33,093 nucleotides of DNA. It comes from Paenibacillaceae bacterium. GTDB taxonomy: Bacteria; Bacillota; Bacilli; Paenibacillales; Paenibacillaceae. The notes under the pieces are model-generated. The model saw only the letters and a program-made list of their open reading frames with translations, ran no database searches and was not told the DNA's origin. Shown piece after piece: positions 1-7,917 of the stretch (within the stretch, counting starts at the first letter, position 1; the number at the start of each line of letters is the position of its first letter). The position numbers were made by a program, and so were the translations under genes. The stretch is from NCBI GenBank assembly GCA_900766135.1, contig CAAFUF010000047.1, positions 1 through 33,093 of the forward strand, given 5' to 3'.

Positions 1-15
1 AAGCTTAATCGACAT

Positions 16-109
16 CGAATCTTGAATTCAGCCGGGCCTTCCGTTGCTCACGTAGGCTTACCTACGCTGCGCTACTCAGTCCCTAGCTTCATCCAACCTT
101 CTCGGTGCT
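16..109. repeat. Left copy of ~95-bp inverted terminal repeat
   Basis: This stretch matches the reverse complement of 32997-33091 at about 89 percent (roughly 10 differences including one single-base indel, counted by eye). It holds a hairpin with arms CGTAGG (51-56) and CCTACG (61-66) around the loop CTTA. In the right copy the arms are CGTAGC and GCTACG, so one base pair is swapped from G-C to C-G while pairing is kept. It lies in intergenic DNA before the U32 gene and has no convincing reading frame. It is probably a member of a dispersed intergenic repeat family. The copy number elsewhere cannot be seen here. Confidence 0.8.
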
Positions 110-125
110 GAAAAGCCGATTTTTT
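102..125 (+). terminator. Possible rho-independent terminator at the edge of the left repeat
   Basis: TCG (102-104) and GCT (107-109) pair with AGC (114-116) and CGA (117-119) around a GAAA tetraloop, with a two-base bulge, followed by six T. The stem is short. The 5' half belongs to the repeat and the T run lies just outside it, so the repeat may supply half of a terminator for a gene upstream of the window. The right copy lacks this T-run arrangement. Confidence 0.4.
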
Positions 126-192
126 GACCTATATTTCAAATTTAAGTACCAAAACACTTATAAACCGACAAAATGATGAGAGGTGAACGAAG

Positions 193-1527
193 ATGCAAAC
201 TGCGGAGAAGCATATTCCGAAATATGCGGGAAAACGTTATCGGCTGGCGAAACCCGAGCTGCTCGCCCCGGCGGGCAATCTCGAAAAGCTGAAGTTCGCC
301 GTCCATTACGGCGCCGACGCCGTGTATATCGGGGGACAACACTACGGCCTTCGTTCCAATGCGGATAATTTCAGTTTCGAAGAAATGCGGGAAGGCGTGG
401 AGTTTGCCAAGAAGTATGGCGCGAAGGTGTTCGTTGCTACAAATATTTATGCCCACAACGAGGATTTGGAGGGCATTGAGGAATATTTGCGCAATCTATA
501 TGAGGCGGGCATCGCTGCCATTATCGTCGCCGACCCGGTGATCATTGAGACGGCGCAGCGGGTCGTACCGGAGCTGGAGGTTCACCTCAGCACCCAGCAG
601 TCGACCGTTAACTGGCAGGCCGTTCAATTTTGGAAAGACCAGGGCTTGCCGCGGGTCGTGCTGGGCCGTGAAACAAGCCTGGAGGAAATCGAGGAAATCA
701 AGCGTCACGTCGATATCGAGATCGAGGCGTTTATTCACGGCGCGATGTGCTCTTCTTTTTCTGGGCGATGCGTGTTGTCGAACCATTTCACCGACCGCGA
801 TTCCAACCGGGGGGGTTGCTGTCAATCCTGCCGCTGGAAATACGACCTGTTCACGGATGCACGTGCGGAAGGCGAATGGATTTCCGAGGAAGAAGCGCGC
901 GATAACAAGGTGCTGGAGAAGTTCCGCCTGGGCGTAACGCAGCTTCCCTTGTTCGAGCAAGACGATAATGCGTTTACGATGGGGTCGAAGGATTTGTGCA
1001 TGATCGGGCATGTTCCCGACTTGATCGACGCTGGCGTAGACAGCTTCAAAATTGAAGGACGAATGAAGTCGATCCATTATGTGGCGACGGTCGTGAACGT
1101 TTACCGCCAAGCGATTGATGCCTACGTGGCGGATCCGGAGAATTACGTCCTGAAGCCGGAATGGATCGAGGAAATTAATAAGGCGGCCAACCGGCCTTTG
1201 AATACCGGATTTTTCTACGATACGCCGGATCACGAGGATCATATTTACGAGCCGGAAGAGAAGGCTGCGCCATACGACTTTGCCGGATTGGTGATGGAAT
1301 ACGACGAAGCAACCGGCATGGCGACGATCCAGCAGCGGAACCATTTTAAACCAGGACAAGAAGTGGAGTTTTTCGGCCCGGGAGGAACGTTCTTTAAGCA
1401 GACGGTCGGAACCCTTTACGACGAAGCCGGCAATGAACTGGATGCGGCCCGTCATCCGCTGCAGCGGATTCGAATGAAGGTGGAACGGCCGGTATCTTAT
1501 TTCGATATGATGCGAAAAAAGAAATAA
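193..1527 (+). CDS. trhP2: U32 family protein, TrhP2/YrrO-like tRNA hydroxylation protein
   Basis: The 444-residue protein is a member of the peptidase U32 family. In Bacillus subtilis the closest relatives, YrrN and YrrO (TrhP1/TrhP2), are needed to make 5-hydroxyuridine at position 34 of certain tRNAs, with prephenate as the likely hydroxyl donor. Visible family features are the N-terminal ELLAPAGNLEKLKFAVHYGA segment, HLSTQ in the barrel, and the cysteine-rich stretch with MCSSFSGRC, GGCCQSCR and later DLCMIGHV, which matches the Fe-S cysteine set of U32 proteins. The start is supported by AGAGGTG 7 bases upstream. The length suits the longer (YrrO-type) paralogue. A YrrN-type partner, if present, would lie left of the window. 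A terminator follows. The family call is firm; the exact paralogue is less so. Confidence 0.85.
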   Translation: MQTAEKHIPKYAGKRYRLAKPELLAPAGNLEKLKFAVHYGADAVYIGGQHYGLRSNADNFSFEEMREGVEFAKKYGAKVFVATNIYAHNEDLEGIEEYLRNLYEAGIAAIIVADPVIIETAQRVVPELEVHLSTQQSTVNWQAVQFWKDQGLPRVVLGRETSLEEIEEIKRHVDIEIEAFIHGAMCSSFSGRCVLSNHFTDRDSNRGGCCQSCRWKYDLFTDARAEGEWISEEEARDNKVLEKFRLGVTQLPLFEQDDNAFTMGSKDLCMIGHVPDLIDAGVDSFKIEGRMKSIHYVATVVNVYRQAIDAYVADPENYVLKPEWIEEINKAANRPLNTGFFYDTPDHEDHIYEPEEKAAPYDFAGLVMEYDEATGMATIQQRNHFKPGQEVEFFGPGGTFFKQTVGTLYDEAGNELDAARHPLQRIRMKVERPVSYFDMMRKKK

Positions 1528-1550
1528 ACCCAAAATATCAATATGCTCTG

Positions 1551-1587
1551 GGGCCCGTTCATTTATAGGACGAAAGGCCCTTTTTTG
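1551..1587 (+). terminator. Terminator after the U32 gene
   Basis: GGGCC (1551-1555) pairs with GGCCC (1576-1580), with further pairing of GTTC and GGAC inside, followed by six T (1581-1586). This separates the U32 gene from the chemoreceptor gene. Confidence 0.85.
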
Positions 1588-1607
1588 CGTCTTTTGTCAA
1601 GAATATT

Positions 1608-1635
1608 TAAAATCAGCTACATTTGAAACCGATAT
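1608..1635 (+). promoter_or_regulatory. Sigma-D-type (flagellar) promoter for the chemoreceptor
   Basis: TAAA (1608-1611), a 16-base spacer and ACCGATAT (1628-1635) match the sigma-D consensus TAAA-N15/16-GCCGATAT with one mismatch. Chemoreceptor genes are typical sigma-D targets in Bacillus, and the next gene is a chemoreceptor. Transcription would begin near 1642, leaving a leader of about 130 bases. Confidence 0.75.
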
Positions 1636-1639
1636 TATA

Positions 1640-1769
1640 GAGGAGAACGTCAGGTATTGTCGAATATTTTGAATAGCTGACGAGAGATGTGAATAACCAA
1701 CAGTATGAATGCATGACCTCAAGCCCAAAAACTTGGGTCTGCAACTATTATGAGTGGCGGGTGATCAAC
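1640..1769 (+). other. Structured 5' leader of the chemoreceptor mRNA
   Basis: Between the predicted start of transcription and the preferred ATG lie two hairpins. CGTCAG (1648-1653) pairs perfectly with CTGACG (1677-1682). CCCAA (1724-1728) pairs with TTGGG (1733-1737). The second sits about 30 bases before the GGGTGAT ribosome site. I do not recognise a known riboswitch: the conserved GEMM (c-di-GMP-I) bases are not visible. A GTG at 1689 lies in frame within the leader, so part could be coding if that start is used. Confidence 0.35.
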
Positions 1770-3950
1770 ATGAGTCTGGTTCCTAAGAACGAGGACCAAG
1801 CAACTAACAACAAGAAGAAGGATAAGAAGCAGAAAGGAGAACGAACCCAATCAAAAGCGGTTAAGCCAGCGGGAAAGGCACCGCTAGATTTCAAGGCTTT
1901 ATTGAGTTCGCTGCGGGACAAACTGCCTAAACAAATTAACCCTTCGAAATCGGTAGGCATTCGGTTGTTCCTGATTTTCTTTATCGCGATCATGTTCTTC
2001 GTGCTGACGATCGGGATTATGTCCTCCCAGATGGCAAAGGGAACCATCCAGGACAATGCGGAGCAAGCCAACCTGCAGACGATAGTTCAAACCTCGCAAA
2101 AGCTGGATATCGTCATGCAAAAATATGAGGAAAATCTGCAACAGATGTTCCTCGACGACGAAATGCAAAATGCCATCATGGATGCTTCTTTGTCGAACAT
2201 CACGGATTATGACAAGTTTACCGCAACCAATAAAATGAGAACACGCCTGAATACGCTAACATTCTCGATGAAGGGGATTTCAGCCATTTACATGTTGTCG
2301 GTCGACAAGATCATCGACGATGTCACTTCAGGCAGCGCCAATGCCATGCTCATGGAACAAGTACGGAGCGAGGCTTGGTTTAAGGATCTGAGCGAATCGA
2401 CCAAAACCGTTTGGCTCCAAGTCCCTTCGGAAGGAACGGGTACCCCTGTATTCCGTTTAGCACGCTCGGTTCAAAGCGTTAATAGCATGAAACGTTTCGT
2501 GCTGATTGCCGATGTCAATTTGGACGTATTGAACGGTTACTTGAAGGAAGTTAAGTTGGGGAACAACTCCAAGTTGCAAATGCTGACACAAGATAATGTG
2601 GTGGTTGGTTCCTCTGCGGATGGCGATGAGGGAATCGCAACCGAATTTGACATGAAGAAATCCGGGGATAAGCCTTCGGGTACATTCAATACCAAAGACG
2701 CCAAGGGCAATTCCGTATTAGCCGCGTTTAATACGCAGGCGTCCGGATGGAAGCTTTTAGGTACCGTGGATACGGATGAACTAACGAAGAGTGCTGACCG
2801 CATTTTGATGGTTACGGTTTTCTCCCTGATCGTCGTGGCAATTATCGCGATTCTGATCGGGGTTTGGATGGTTCGAATGATCGCTCATCCGCTCGGCAAA
2901 CTTAGAAACCTGATGGAGGAAGGCTCCCGCGGGAATTTGAACGTCCGGATGAATACGAAAGCGAAGGATGAAATCGGTCAATTGACGGTCAGCTTTAACG
3001 TAATGATGGAAAACATCACCGCCCTCGTCAAACAAACCAATAACTCTGCGCAGGATGTATTGGATACGGCCACTGAATTGACGCAAGCGTCGAACAAAAC
3101 GGCGTTGTCCGCCAAGGAAATTGCCGTGGCTACCGAAGAAATCGCCAATGGAGCAACCAGCCTGGCGAACGAAGCCGAACGCGGCAACGAGCTGACGGAG
3201 AATATTTCCCGTCAGATGGAACGCGTGATCCAAACGAACAAAGAGATGGAAACTTCGGCTCGCCAGGTAGAGAAGTCGAGTCAGCAAGGAACCGAGTATT
3301 TGAGCGGATTGATGGAGAAAACCAATATGACGGTCGAGATGATCAATGCCCTGACTGCCAAAGTCGACTCGCTCAAAGCAAGCACAAGCTCTGTTCTGAA
3401 AGTGCTCGATGTGATGCAGAACATTACGCAGCAAACAAACATTTTGTCGCTTAACGCTACGATCGAAGCGGCCCGCGCGGGCGCTGCCGGCCGAGGGTTC
3501 ATGGTCGTTGCCGATGAAATTCGCCAGTTGGCGGATCAATCGCGTCAATCGATCACGATGGTCGGCGAGATTACGGATACGATTCAGAAAGAGATGAACG
3601 AAACGGTCAAAACCTTGTCCGAAGCAAGCCCGATCTTCCAGGAGCAAATCGCGTCGGTACAGGAGACAGGCCAGATTTTTGTATCCGTGCAGCAGCAAAT
3701 GGAAGGTTTCGTACGGCATCTCGATTCCGTGACGGCTTCCATCGACCAACTGAACGAATCGCAATCGGTCTTGTCCGAAGCGATGAGCAACGTCAGTGCG
3801 GTTGCGCAGCAATCGTCCGCCACGTCCGAAGAAGTTGCATCGCTTTCCAGCGAACAGCAAACGGTTGGCGATCAGTTGGTGCAGTTGTCGAACAAATTGG
3901 AGAACGTGTCCACCGGCTTGAAAGAGTCGTTGTCGAAGTTCACCGTATAG
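1770..3950 (+). CDS. Methyl-accepting chemotaxis protein
   Basis: This is a transmembrane chemoreceptor that senses ligands outside the cell and signals to CheA/CheW inside. With the ATG at 1770 it has 726 residues; GGGTGAT lies 4 bases upstream and matches the 16S tail. An in-frame GTG at 1689 would add 27 residues but has a poorer site. Order of parts: a lysine-rich cytoplasmic N-terminus (1-62), TM1 (about 63-85), an extracellular dCache-like sensor (about 86-340), TM2 (about 345-367), a HAMP domain, and a methyl-accepting signalling coiled coil. The hairpin tip QQTNILSLNATIEAARAGAA is at about residue 550. The N-terminal tail of about 60 residues before TM1 is longer than usual for this family. 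The gene stands alone, with its own sigma-D-type promoter and terminator. The ligand is unknown. Confidence 0.93.
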   Translation: MSLVPKNEDQATNNKKKDKKQKGERTQSKAVKPAGKAPLDFKALLSSLRDKLPKQINPSKSVGIRLFLIFFIAIMFFVLTIGIMSSQMAKGTIQDNAEQANLQTIVQTSQKLDIVMQKYEENLQQMFLDDEMQNAIMDASLSNITDYDKFTATNKMRTRLNTLTFSMKGISAIYMLSVDKIIDDVTSGSANAMLMEQVRSEAWFKDLSESTKTVWLQVPSEGTGTPVFRLARSVQSVNSMKRFVLIADVNLDVLNGYLKEVKLGNNSKLQMLTQDNVVVGSSADGDEGIATEFDMKKSGDKPSGTFNTKDAKGNSVLAAFNTQASGWKLLGTVDTDELTKSADRILMVTVFSLIVVAIIAILIGVWMVRMIAHPLGKLRNLMEEGSRGNLNVRMNTKAKDEIGQLTVSFNVMMENITALVKQTNNSAQDVLDTATELTQASNKTALSAKEIAVATEEIANGATSLANEAERGNELTENISRQMERVIQTNKEMETSARQVEKSSQQGTEYLSGLMEKTNMTVEMINALTAKVDSLKASTSSVLKVLDVMQNITQQTNILSLNATIEAARAGAAGRGFMVVADEIRQLADQSRQSITMVGEITDTIQKEMNETVKTLSEASPIFQEQIASVQETGQIFVSVQQQMEGFVRHLDSVTASIDQLNESQSVLSEAMSNVSAVAQQSSATSEEVASLSSEQQTVGDQLVQLSNKLENVSTGLKESLSKFTV

Positions 3951-4016
3951 AAGGCAGGCTCAACGCCTGAAAGCGTGCTTGGCCCGATTTCCCGAGGGTT
4001 CCGGGGAGCGGGAAGA

Positions 4017-4057
4017 AGCCCGGCTAATCTGCGATGCAGGTTTAGCCGGGCTCTTTG
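4017..4057 (+). terminator. Terminator after the chemoreceptor gene
   Basis: AGCCCGGCTAA (4017-4027) pairs with TTAGCCGGGCT (4042-4052), an 11-bp stem. The following T run is weak (CTTTGCTGTTT). It lies about 65 bases after the stop codon. Confidence 0.75.
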
Positions 4058-4122
4058 CTGTTTGCGGAGTTTGGGAAACGAATAGCGGATCCGGCGATAT
4101 GCGAGGCGTGGATCGCCGGGCT

Positions 4123-4305
4123 TAACGGACCCAGGAAGCGTTATGGACCGGGAGATAAGGTCTGAAAGGATATAACGGACCGAGAAGACCTTATTTCGGT
4201 TAAATCGGCACCTTTGACTTCATTTAGCACGAAATAACGTCCGCTGAGTCCGTTACGTCGGGAAATATGCGGGAAATGGCCCAATAACGACTCTCCGGTC
4301 CGTTA
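4123..4305. repeat. Cluster of TAACGGAC-type nested inverted repeats
   Basis: The stretch 3951-4507 has no convincing gene. Its middle holds several copies of TAACGGAC or its complement: 4123-4130, 4173-4180 and 4248-4255 (GTCCGTTA), 4298-4305 (GTCCGTTA), plus variants near 4140 and 4235. It also holds perfect inverted pairs: ATAAGGTCT (4155-4163) with AGACCTTAT (4186-4194), TTATTTCG (4191-4198) with CGAAATAA (4230-4237), and TAACGGACC (4173-4181) with GGTCCGTTA (4297-4305). The RNA or single-stranded DNA could form a branched fold. It may be a dispersed intergenic repeat; its function is unknown. Confidence 0.6.
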
Positions 4306-4455
4306 CGTTTTCGACTAGTAGCAACTTGTCCCGCAAACCCAGCGCGCGTAAGAACAATTCCAACGGCCGCTGCCGGGTCGGCCCGATCGCCCAGCTTATG
4401 CTGCGCATCTGCCCAATCGCCCCCATGCTGCGCATGCTGCCCGAGCCGTGCGTTT

Positions 4456-4485
4456 GTTTATTCCGACTTTTCCCAGGAAATAATA
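4456..4485 (+). promoter_or_regulatory. Sigma-F-type (forespore) promoter for the PBP gene
   Basis: GTTTA (4456-4460), a 15-base spacer and GGAAATAATA (4476-4485) fit the sigma-F pattern (GywTA, then GGnrAnAnTw) without a mismatch. The gene downstream resembles B. subtilis pbpI (yrrR), which as I recall is expressed mainly under sigma-F in the forespore. The ribosome site follows within 10 bases, so the leader would be short. Confidence 0.6.
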
Positions 4486-4507
4486 AGAACAGAATGGAGG
4501 GCGAACG

Positions 4508-6292
4508 ATGTCGTTATTGCGCAAAAAACGGATATTTTACTTGCTGCTTTCTTTTGCAATCGTGGTCGGGTTGTTTGCGTTGCGCATCGCCTGGATTCAG
4601 GCGGCTTCGGCGTTTAAGGTCGTGACCGTCGGCGGCAAGACGATCAATGAACTGGCGGTCCGGCAGCGTGAGGAGAGCATTGAGCTCGATCCGGGGCGTG
4701 GCCATATTTTTGATCGGAACGGGAAGCCGCTGACCGGGGAAATGGCTTGGACGCCGATTCTATTTCCGGTTCGCCATTTACCGGATGAATCTCGGCTAAC
4801 TCCATTGGCCGCCATGCTGGGGACGACGGTCCCTGAACTCCGAAATACCTGGGAACGGCTGGAGCGGCCCTATGTTTGGCCGAAGGCGGGGGGAGAACCG
4901 GGCCAGCCGCTCCGGCTTGACGAAGTAGCGGCCCGCAACTTGCCGCGGCTTGAGGGACTGGAGGTACTGCCGTATATGGCGCGCTACGGCCCAGGCGAAC
5001 GAGGAAATCAGTGGCTGGGATTTGTGACGCAGCGTCCGGATGTTATCCGTAAACTGCGACAATTCAAGCACCAACCGGACTACGCGATGACCTTGCAGGT
5101 CGGAGCCTCGGGTTTGGAAAAAACGCTCGACGGTTTACTGCGCGGGCTTGGCGGCGTCAGGGCCGCCTACACCGTGGATGGCCGCAAAGACCCGCTGGGC
5201 GGGATGGGCACGCGGGTGAATGCGGCAGCCAGCCGATATTATCCGCTGCAAATTCAAACAACGGTGGACGATGAGCTGCAGCAGAAGATCGAGCGATTGG
5301 CAGCGAAGATGCACGTGACGGAAGGAGCGGTGGTCGTCCTGGACGCCAAGACGGCCGATATCGTCTCGATGGTGTCGCTGCCTTTTTATGACCCGCACCA
5401 TGTGGATCCAACGCTGCAGAATTGGGGCAATAAGGCGGTGAAAGCTTCCGTGCCCGGCTCCATATTTAAGACGGTGATTGCGGCGGCGGCGCTGGAGGAG
5501 CATGCCGCGGCTCCCGGCGAGGTGTTTCACTGCAGCGGTCAGTACGGAAAATACGGTTTGTCTTGCTGGAAGGAGGGCGGACATGGGAACATCACGCTGG
5601 AGGAAGGTTTCGCCAAGTCGTGCAACATCGTGTTTGCTACGTTGGGAGAACGGTTGAGTGCGGAGGCGATCATTCGGACGGCCTCTAAGCTGGGGATCGG
5701 CCGTCCCGTCGGCTGGCGCAATCCCGCTTTCTTGGGCGGAGACGCGTTGCGGCCGCTTGATCAGGAGGAAGCAGGCGCGGTGTTCAGCAACCTGACCGCC
5801 GCGGACGGCGGAGTTCGGGCACAAACGGCGATCGGCCAACGGGATGTGCTGATGTCTCCGCTGCAAGCGGCGAATCTGGTCGTAACGCTGCTTCACGGCG
5901 GACAAGTCACGGCGCCGCGCCTAGTCAGCGAGATCCGTTATAAAGACGGTTCCTTATTGTCCGAACTGCCCGTTCAAGCTTCGCCCTCTCCAGCCGGACA
6001 GATTAGCCCCCAGACAGCCAAGCGGCTGCTGTCCTGGATGAGGCTGGTCGTGACGGACGGTACCGGAAGCGCCTTGCAGCAGGCCAAGTGGCCACTAGCC
6101 GGAAAATCCGGCACGGCAGAAGTTCGAAAGAACAACCGGCAACTCAATAACCAATGGTTTATCGGCTACGGGCCGGTGGAGCAACCCAAGTATGCCGTGG
6201 CTGTTTTGGTACAGAACCGGCCGGAAAGGTCCAAGCATCTCGCCGCGGAGTTGTTTCGGCGGACCATGGATTTATTAGCCTCTCCCGGTTGA
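4508..6292 (+). CDS. pbpI: Class B penicillin-binding protein, PbpI (PBP4b)-like
   Basis: This is a transpeptidase that cross-links peptidoglycan from the outer face of the membrane. The 594-residue protein has an N-terminal membrane anchor (about 9-28), a PBP dimer-type domain (about 60-240) and a transpeptidase domain with all three motifs: S318-I-F-K (catalytic serine), S371-C-N and K533-S-G. No PASTA domains follow. The size and motifs fit B. subtilis PbpI/YrrR (about 584 residues), whose gene also lies near yrrN/yrrO, as here. The ATG has GGAGGG 6 bases upstream. A sigma-F-type promoter suggests a sporulation role. It could instead be another small class B PBP; the synteny and promoter favour PbpI. 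Confidence 0.85.
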   Translation: MSLLRKKRIFYLLLSFAIVVGLFALRIAWIQAASAFKVVTVGGKTINELAVRQREESIELDPGRGHIFDRNGKPLTGEMAWTPILFPVRHLPDESRLTPLAAMLGTTVPELRNTWERLERPYVWPKAGGEPGQPLRLDEVAARNLPRLEGLEVLPYMARYGPGERGNQWLGFVTQRPDVIRKLRQFKHQPDYAMTLQVGASGLEKTLDGLLRGLGGVRAAYTVDGRKDPLGGMGTRVNAAASRYYPLQIQTTVDDELQQKIERLAAKMHVTEGAVVVLDAKTADIVSMVSLPFYDPHHVDPTLQNWGNKAVKASVPGSIFKTVIAAAALEEHAAAPGEVFHCSGQYGKYGLSCWKEGGHGNITLEEGFAKSCNIVFATLGERLSAEAIIRTASKLGIGRPVGWRNPAFLGGDALRPLDQEEAGAVFSNLTAADGGVRAQTAIGQRDVLMSPLQAANLVVTLLHGGQVTAPRLVSEIRYKDGSLLSELPVQASPSPAGQISPQTAKRLLSWMRLVVTDGTGSALQQAKWPLAGKSGTAEVRKNNRQLNNQWFIGYGPVEQPKYAVAVLVQNRPERSKHLAAELFRRTMDLLASPG

Positions 6293-6343
6293 CCGATTTC
6301 CTGTGCTTTCCCCAAAAAAATGCGCCTAAACTACGGATGTCTG

Positions 6344-6352
6344 TGATAAAAT
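6344..6352 (+). promoter_or_regulatory. Candidate extended -10 promoter for the deacetylase
   Basis: TGA-TAAAAT (TG at 6344-6345, TAAAAT at 6347-6352) is an extended -10 element. I see no good -35 box. It would give a leader of about 60 bases before the ATG at 6420. Confidence 0.4.
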
Positions 6353-6419
6353 AGTGTAGATGCTATGCTTTTCACGGAGCATGCCAAAGTCATTGATCAT
6401 AGAAAAGTGGGGAAAGCAT

Positions 6420-7838
6420 ATGGAGACTTTGCTGCTATGGTTATTTTATATCTCTACGCTGTACGCTTTTATACCCGGATTGATCACTCGGATTTTCGGT
6501 TTTCGCGTATTCAAGCACGGGATCAGCGAGAAGGAGTTTGCGCTTACCTTCGACGATGGTCCCGATCCGAAATATACTCCGGAATTGCTTGACCTGCTCA
6601 AGCGGCACGGAGCGAAAGCAACGTTTTTCATGGTCGGCTCGAATGCGGAGAAATATCCCGAATTGATTAAACGGATTCACGAGGAAGGCCATTTGATCGG
6701 AACGCACAACTATGTGCACAAAACCAATTGGCTGATGGGACCGGCCGCCGTCAAGAAACAAATTCAGAAAACGAATAAGATTATCTTCGACGTAACCGGA
6801 GTTCATTCCCAATACTATCGGCCGCCTTGGGGAATCGTCAATCTGTTCGATTTCGCGAACCGGGATAACACCCAGATCGTCCTCTGGTCGGCGATGTTCG
6901 GCGATTGGCGCGCTAAGGTAGGTGCGGACCGATTGACGAAACGCATGATGAAGAAGCTGCGGGGCGGCGAGGTATTTCTGCTGCACGACTGCGGTGCCAC
7001 ATTAGGTGCCAACGTTGGTGCACCTGCCGAAATGTTGACCGCGCTTGAACGCGTCTTGACGGAAGCGGATCGCCGTGGATTACGCAGCATCCGCGTTGAC
7101 GAATTGATTCGAGTGACGGAAGAGGCCCGGCGCAAAGGCAAACCCGCCGAAGCCGCCGCGCCGAAGGGGAGAGCCCCGGTGAAGGTTTCCTGGCTCAAAC
7201 GCAGTATCGTGGCTTTATGGCTGCTCTGGGAGAAGATCTTCCACGTCGTATTCCAGTTGAAAACGCCGAATCCCGAGGATCCGATCTTCCACTTCCGCAT
7301 CCGGCCTTATCACGGGGAGCCGGTAGCGTTGAACGACGGGAAGGCCTTGCAGCCTGGCGATCAGGTCATGGAGCTGCATTTTGACAACAAGAAACTGTAC
7401 GAAATCGGAACCCGCTCCAGAACGACCGTGCAACTGGCGATTCAAATGATTCGCGGAGTAGAGAAAACATTGCCCTTATTAGCCAAGTATGTGATCGATC
7501 ATCCCGAATTAAGCGAGGTTAAGGCGCTGTATGGCGTCAGCATGATTAACCGGGGGCCGGAGCAATTTGGATTCATTATTACGGAATTACCGAGAGGCTG
7601 GTTTGCCAGCTCGACCAAAATTTATTTGAAATTATTGATGAGCGTTATCCATCCTGCCGGAACGTCGAGATTGAAAGAACACTCTCAAGAACTGGTGCCT
7701 AAGATGATCGTGATGCCGATGGACGTGCTGCTGGAACGATTTGCCGATAATGGCTCGCATCGCAGCCAACCTGTCGTAGAGCAGCCGGCGCCCGTAGAAG
7801 AGGAGGCTTTGCTTAGCGTCTCCTTGCCTACTCGCTAA
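6420..7838 (+). CDS. Polysaccharide deacetylase with C-terminal YkoP-like domain
   Basis: This is a NodB-type carbohydrate esterase (CE4) that removes acetyl groups from cell-surface polysaccharide, such as peptidoglycan or chitin-like polymers. From the ATG at 6420 it has 472 residues, with GTGGGGAAAG just upstream. An earlier ATG at 6360 sits on the -10 element and is less likely. Residues 1-30 are hydrophobic and probably anchor the protein. CE4 motifs are TFDDGPD (43-49), H96 and H100 (HNYVH), RPPWG (134-138) and a late LLHDCG. After about residue 240 comes a second part of some 220 residues that resembles the stand-alone YkoP protein family, of unknown function. The gene is monocistronic and ends at a strong bidirectional terminator. 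The deacetylase call is firm; the tail assignment rests on memory of the family. Confidence 0.88.
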   Translation: METLLLWLFYISTLYAFIPGLITRIFGFRVFKHGISEKEFALTFDDGPDPKYTPELLDLLKRHGAKATFFMVGSNAEKYPELIKRIHEEGHLIGTHNYVHKTNWLMGPAAVKKQIQKTNKIIFDVTGVHSQYYRPPWGIVNLFDFANRDNTQIVLWSAMFGDWRAKVGADRLTKRMMKKLRGGEVFLLHDCGATLGANVGAPAEMLTALERVLTEADRRGLRSIRVDELIRVTEEARRKGKPAEAAAPKGRAPVKVSWLKRSIVALWLLWEKIFHVVFQLKTPNPEDPIFHFRIRPYHGEPVALNDGKALQPGDQVMELHFDNKKLYEIGTRSRTTVQLAIQMIRGVEKTLPLLAKYVIDHPELSEVKALYGVSMINRGPEQFGFIITELPRGWFASSTKIYLKLLMSVIHPAGTSRLKEHSQELVPKMIVMPMDVLLERFADNGSHRSQPVVEQPAPVEEEALLSVSLPTR

Positions 7839-7863
7839 GTCATCCTATCCTACAAAATAAAAG

Positions 7864-7905
7864 AAGGCCGTATCCAGATCACATGATCGGATACGGCCTT
7901 TTGCG
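7864..7905. terminator. Bidirectional terminator between deacetylase and ilvD
   Basis: AAGGCCGTATCC (7864-7875) and GGATACGGCCTT (7889-7900) form a 12-bp perfect stem. T-rich bases follow on both strands, so it can end the deacetylase mRNA on the plus strand and ilvD on the minus strand. Confidence 0.9.
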
Positions 7906-7917
7906 TTAGGCGGCCAA

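Noticed and set aside
1640..1769. c-di-GMP riboswitch in the chemoreceptor leader
   Set aside because: Only two simple hairpins are present; the conserved GEMM bases and tetraloop-receptor pair are not seen.
2781..3860. Minus-strand frame of 359 codons opposite the chemoreceptor
   Set aside because: The plus strand encodes HAMP and signalling domains here; the antisense frame is rich in His, Arg and Leu and has no domain.
3964..3984. cre-like word TGAAAGCGTGCTTG after the chemoreceptor gene
   Set aside because: Several mismatches in the second half and no promoter nearby to regulate.
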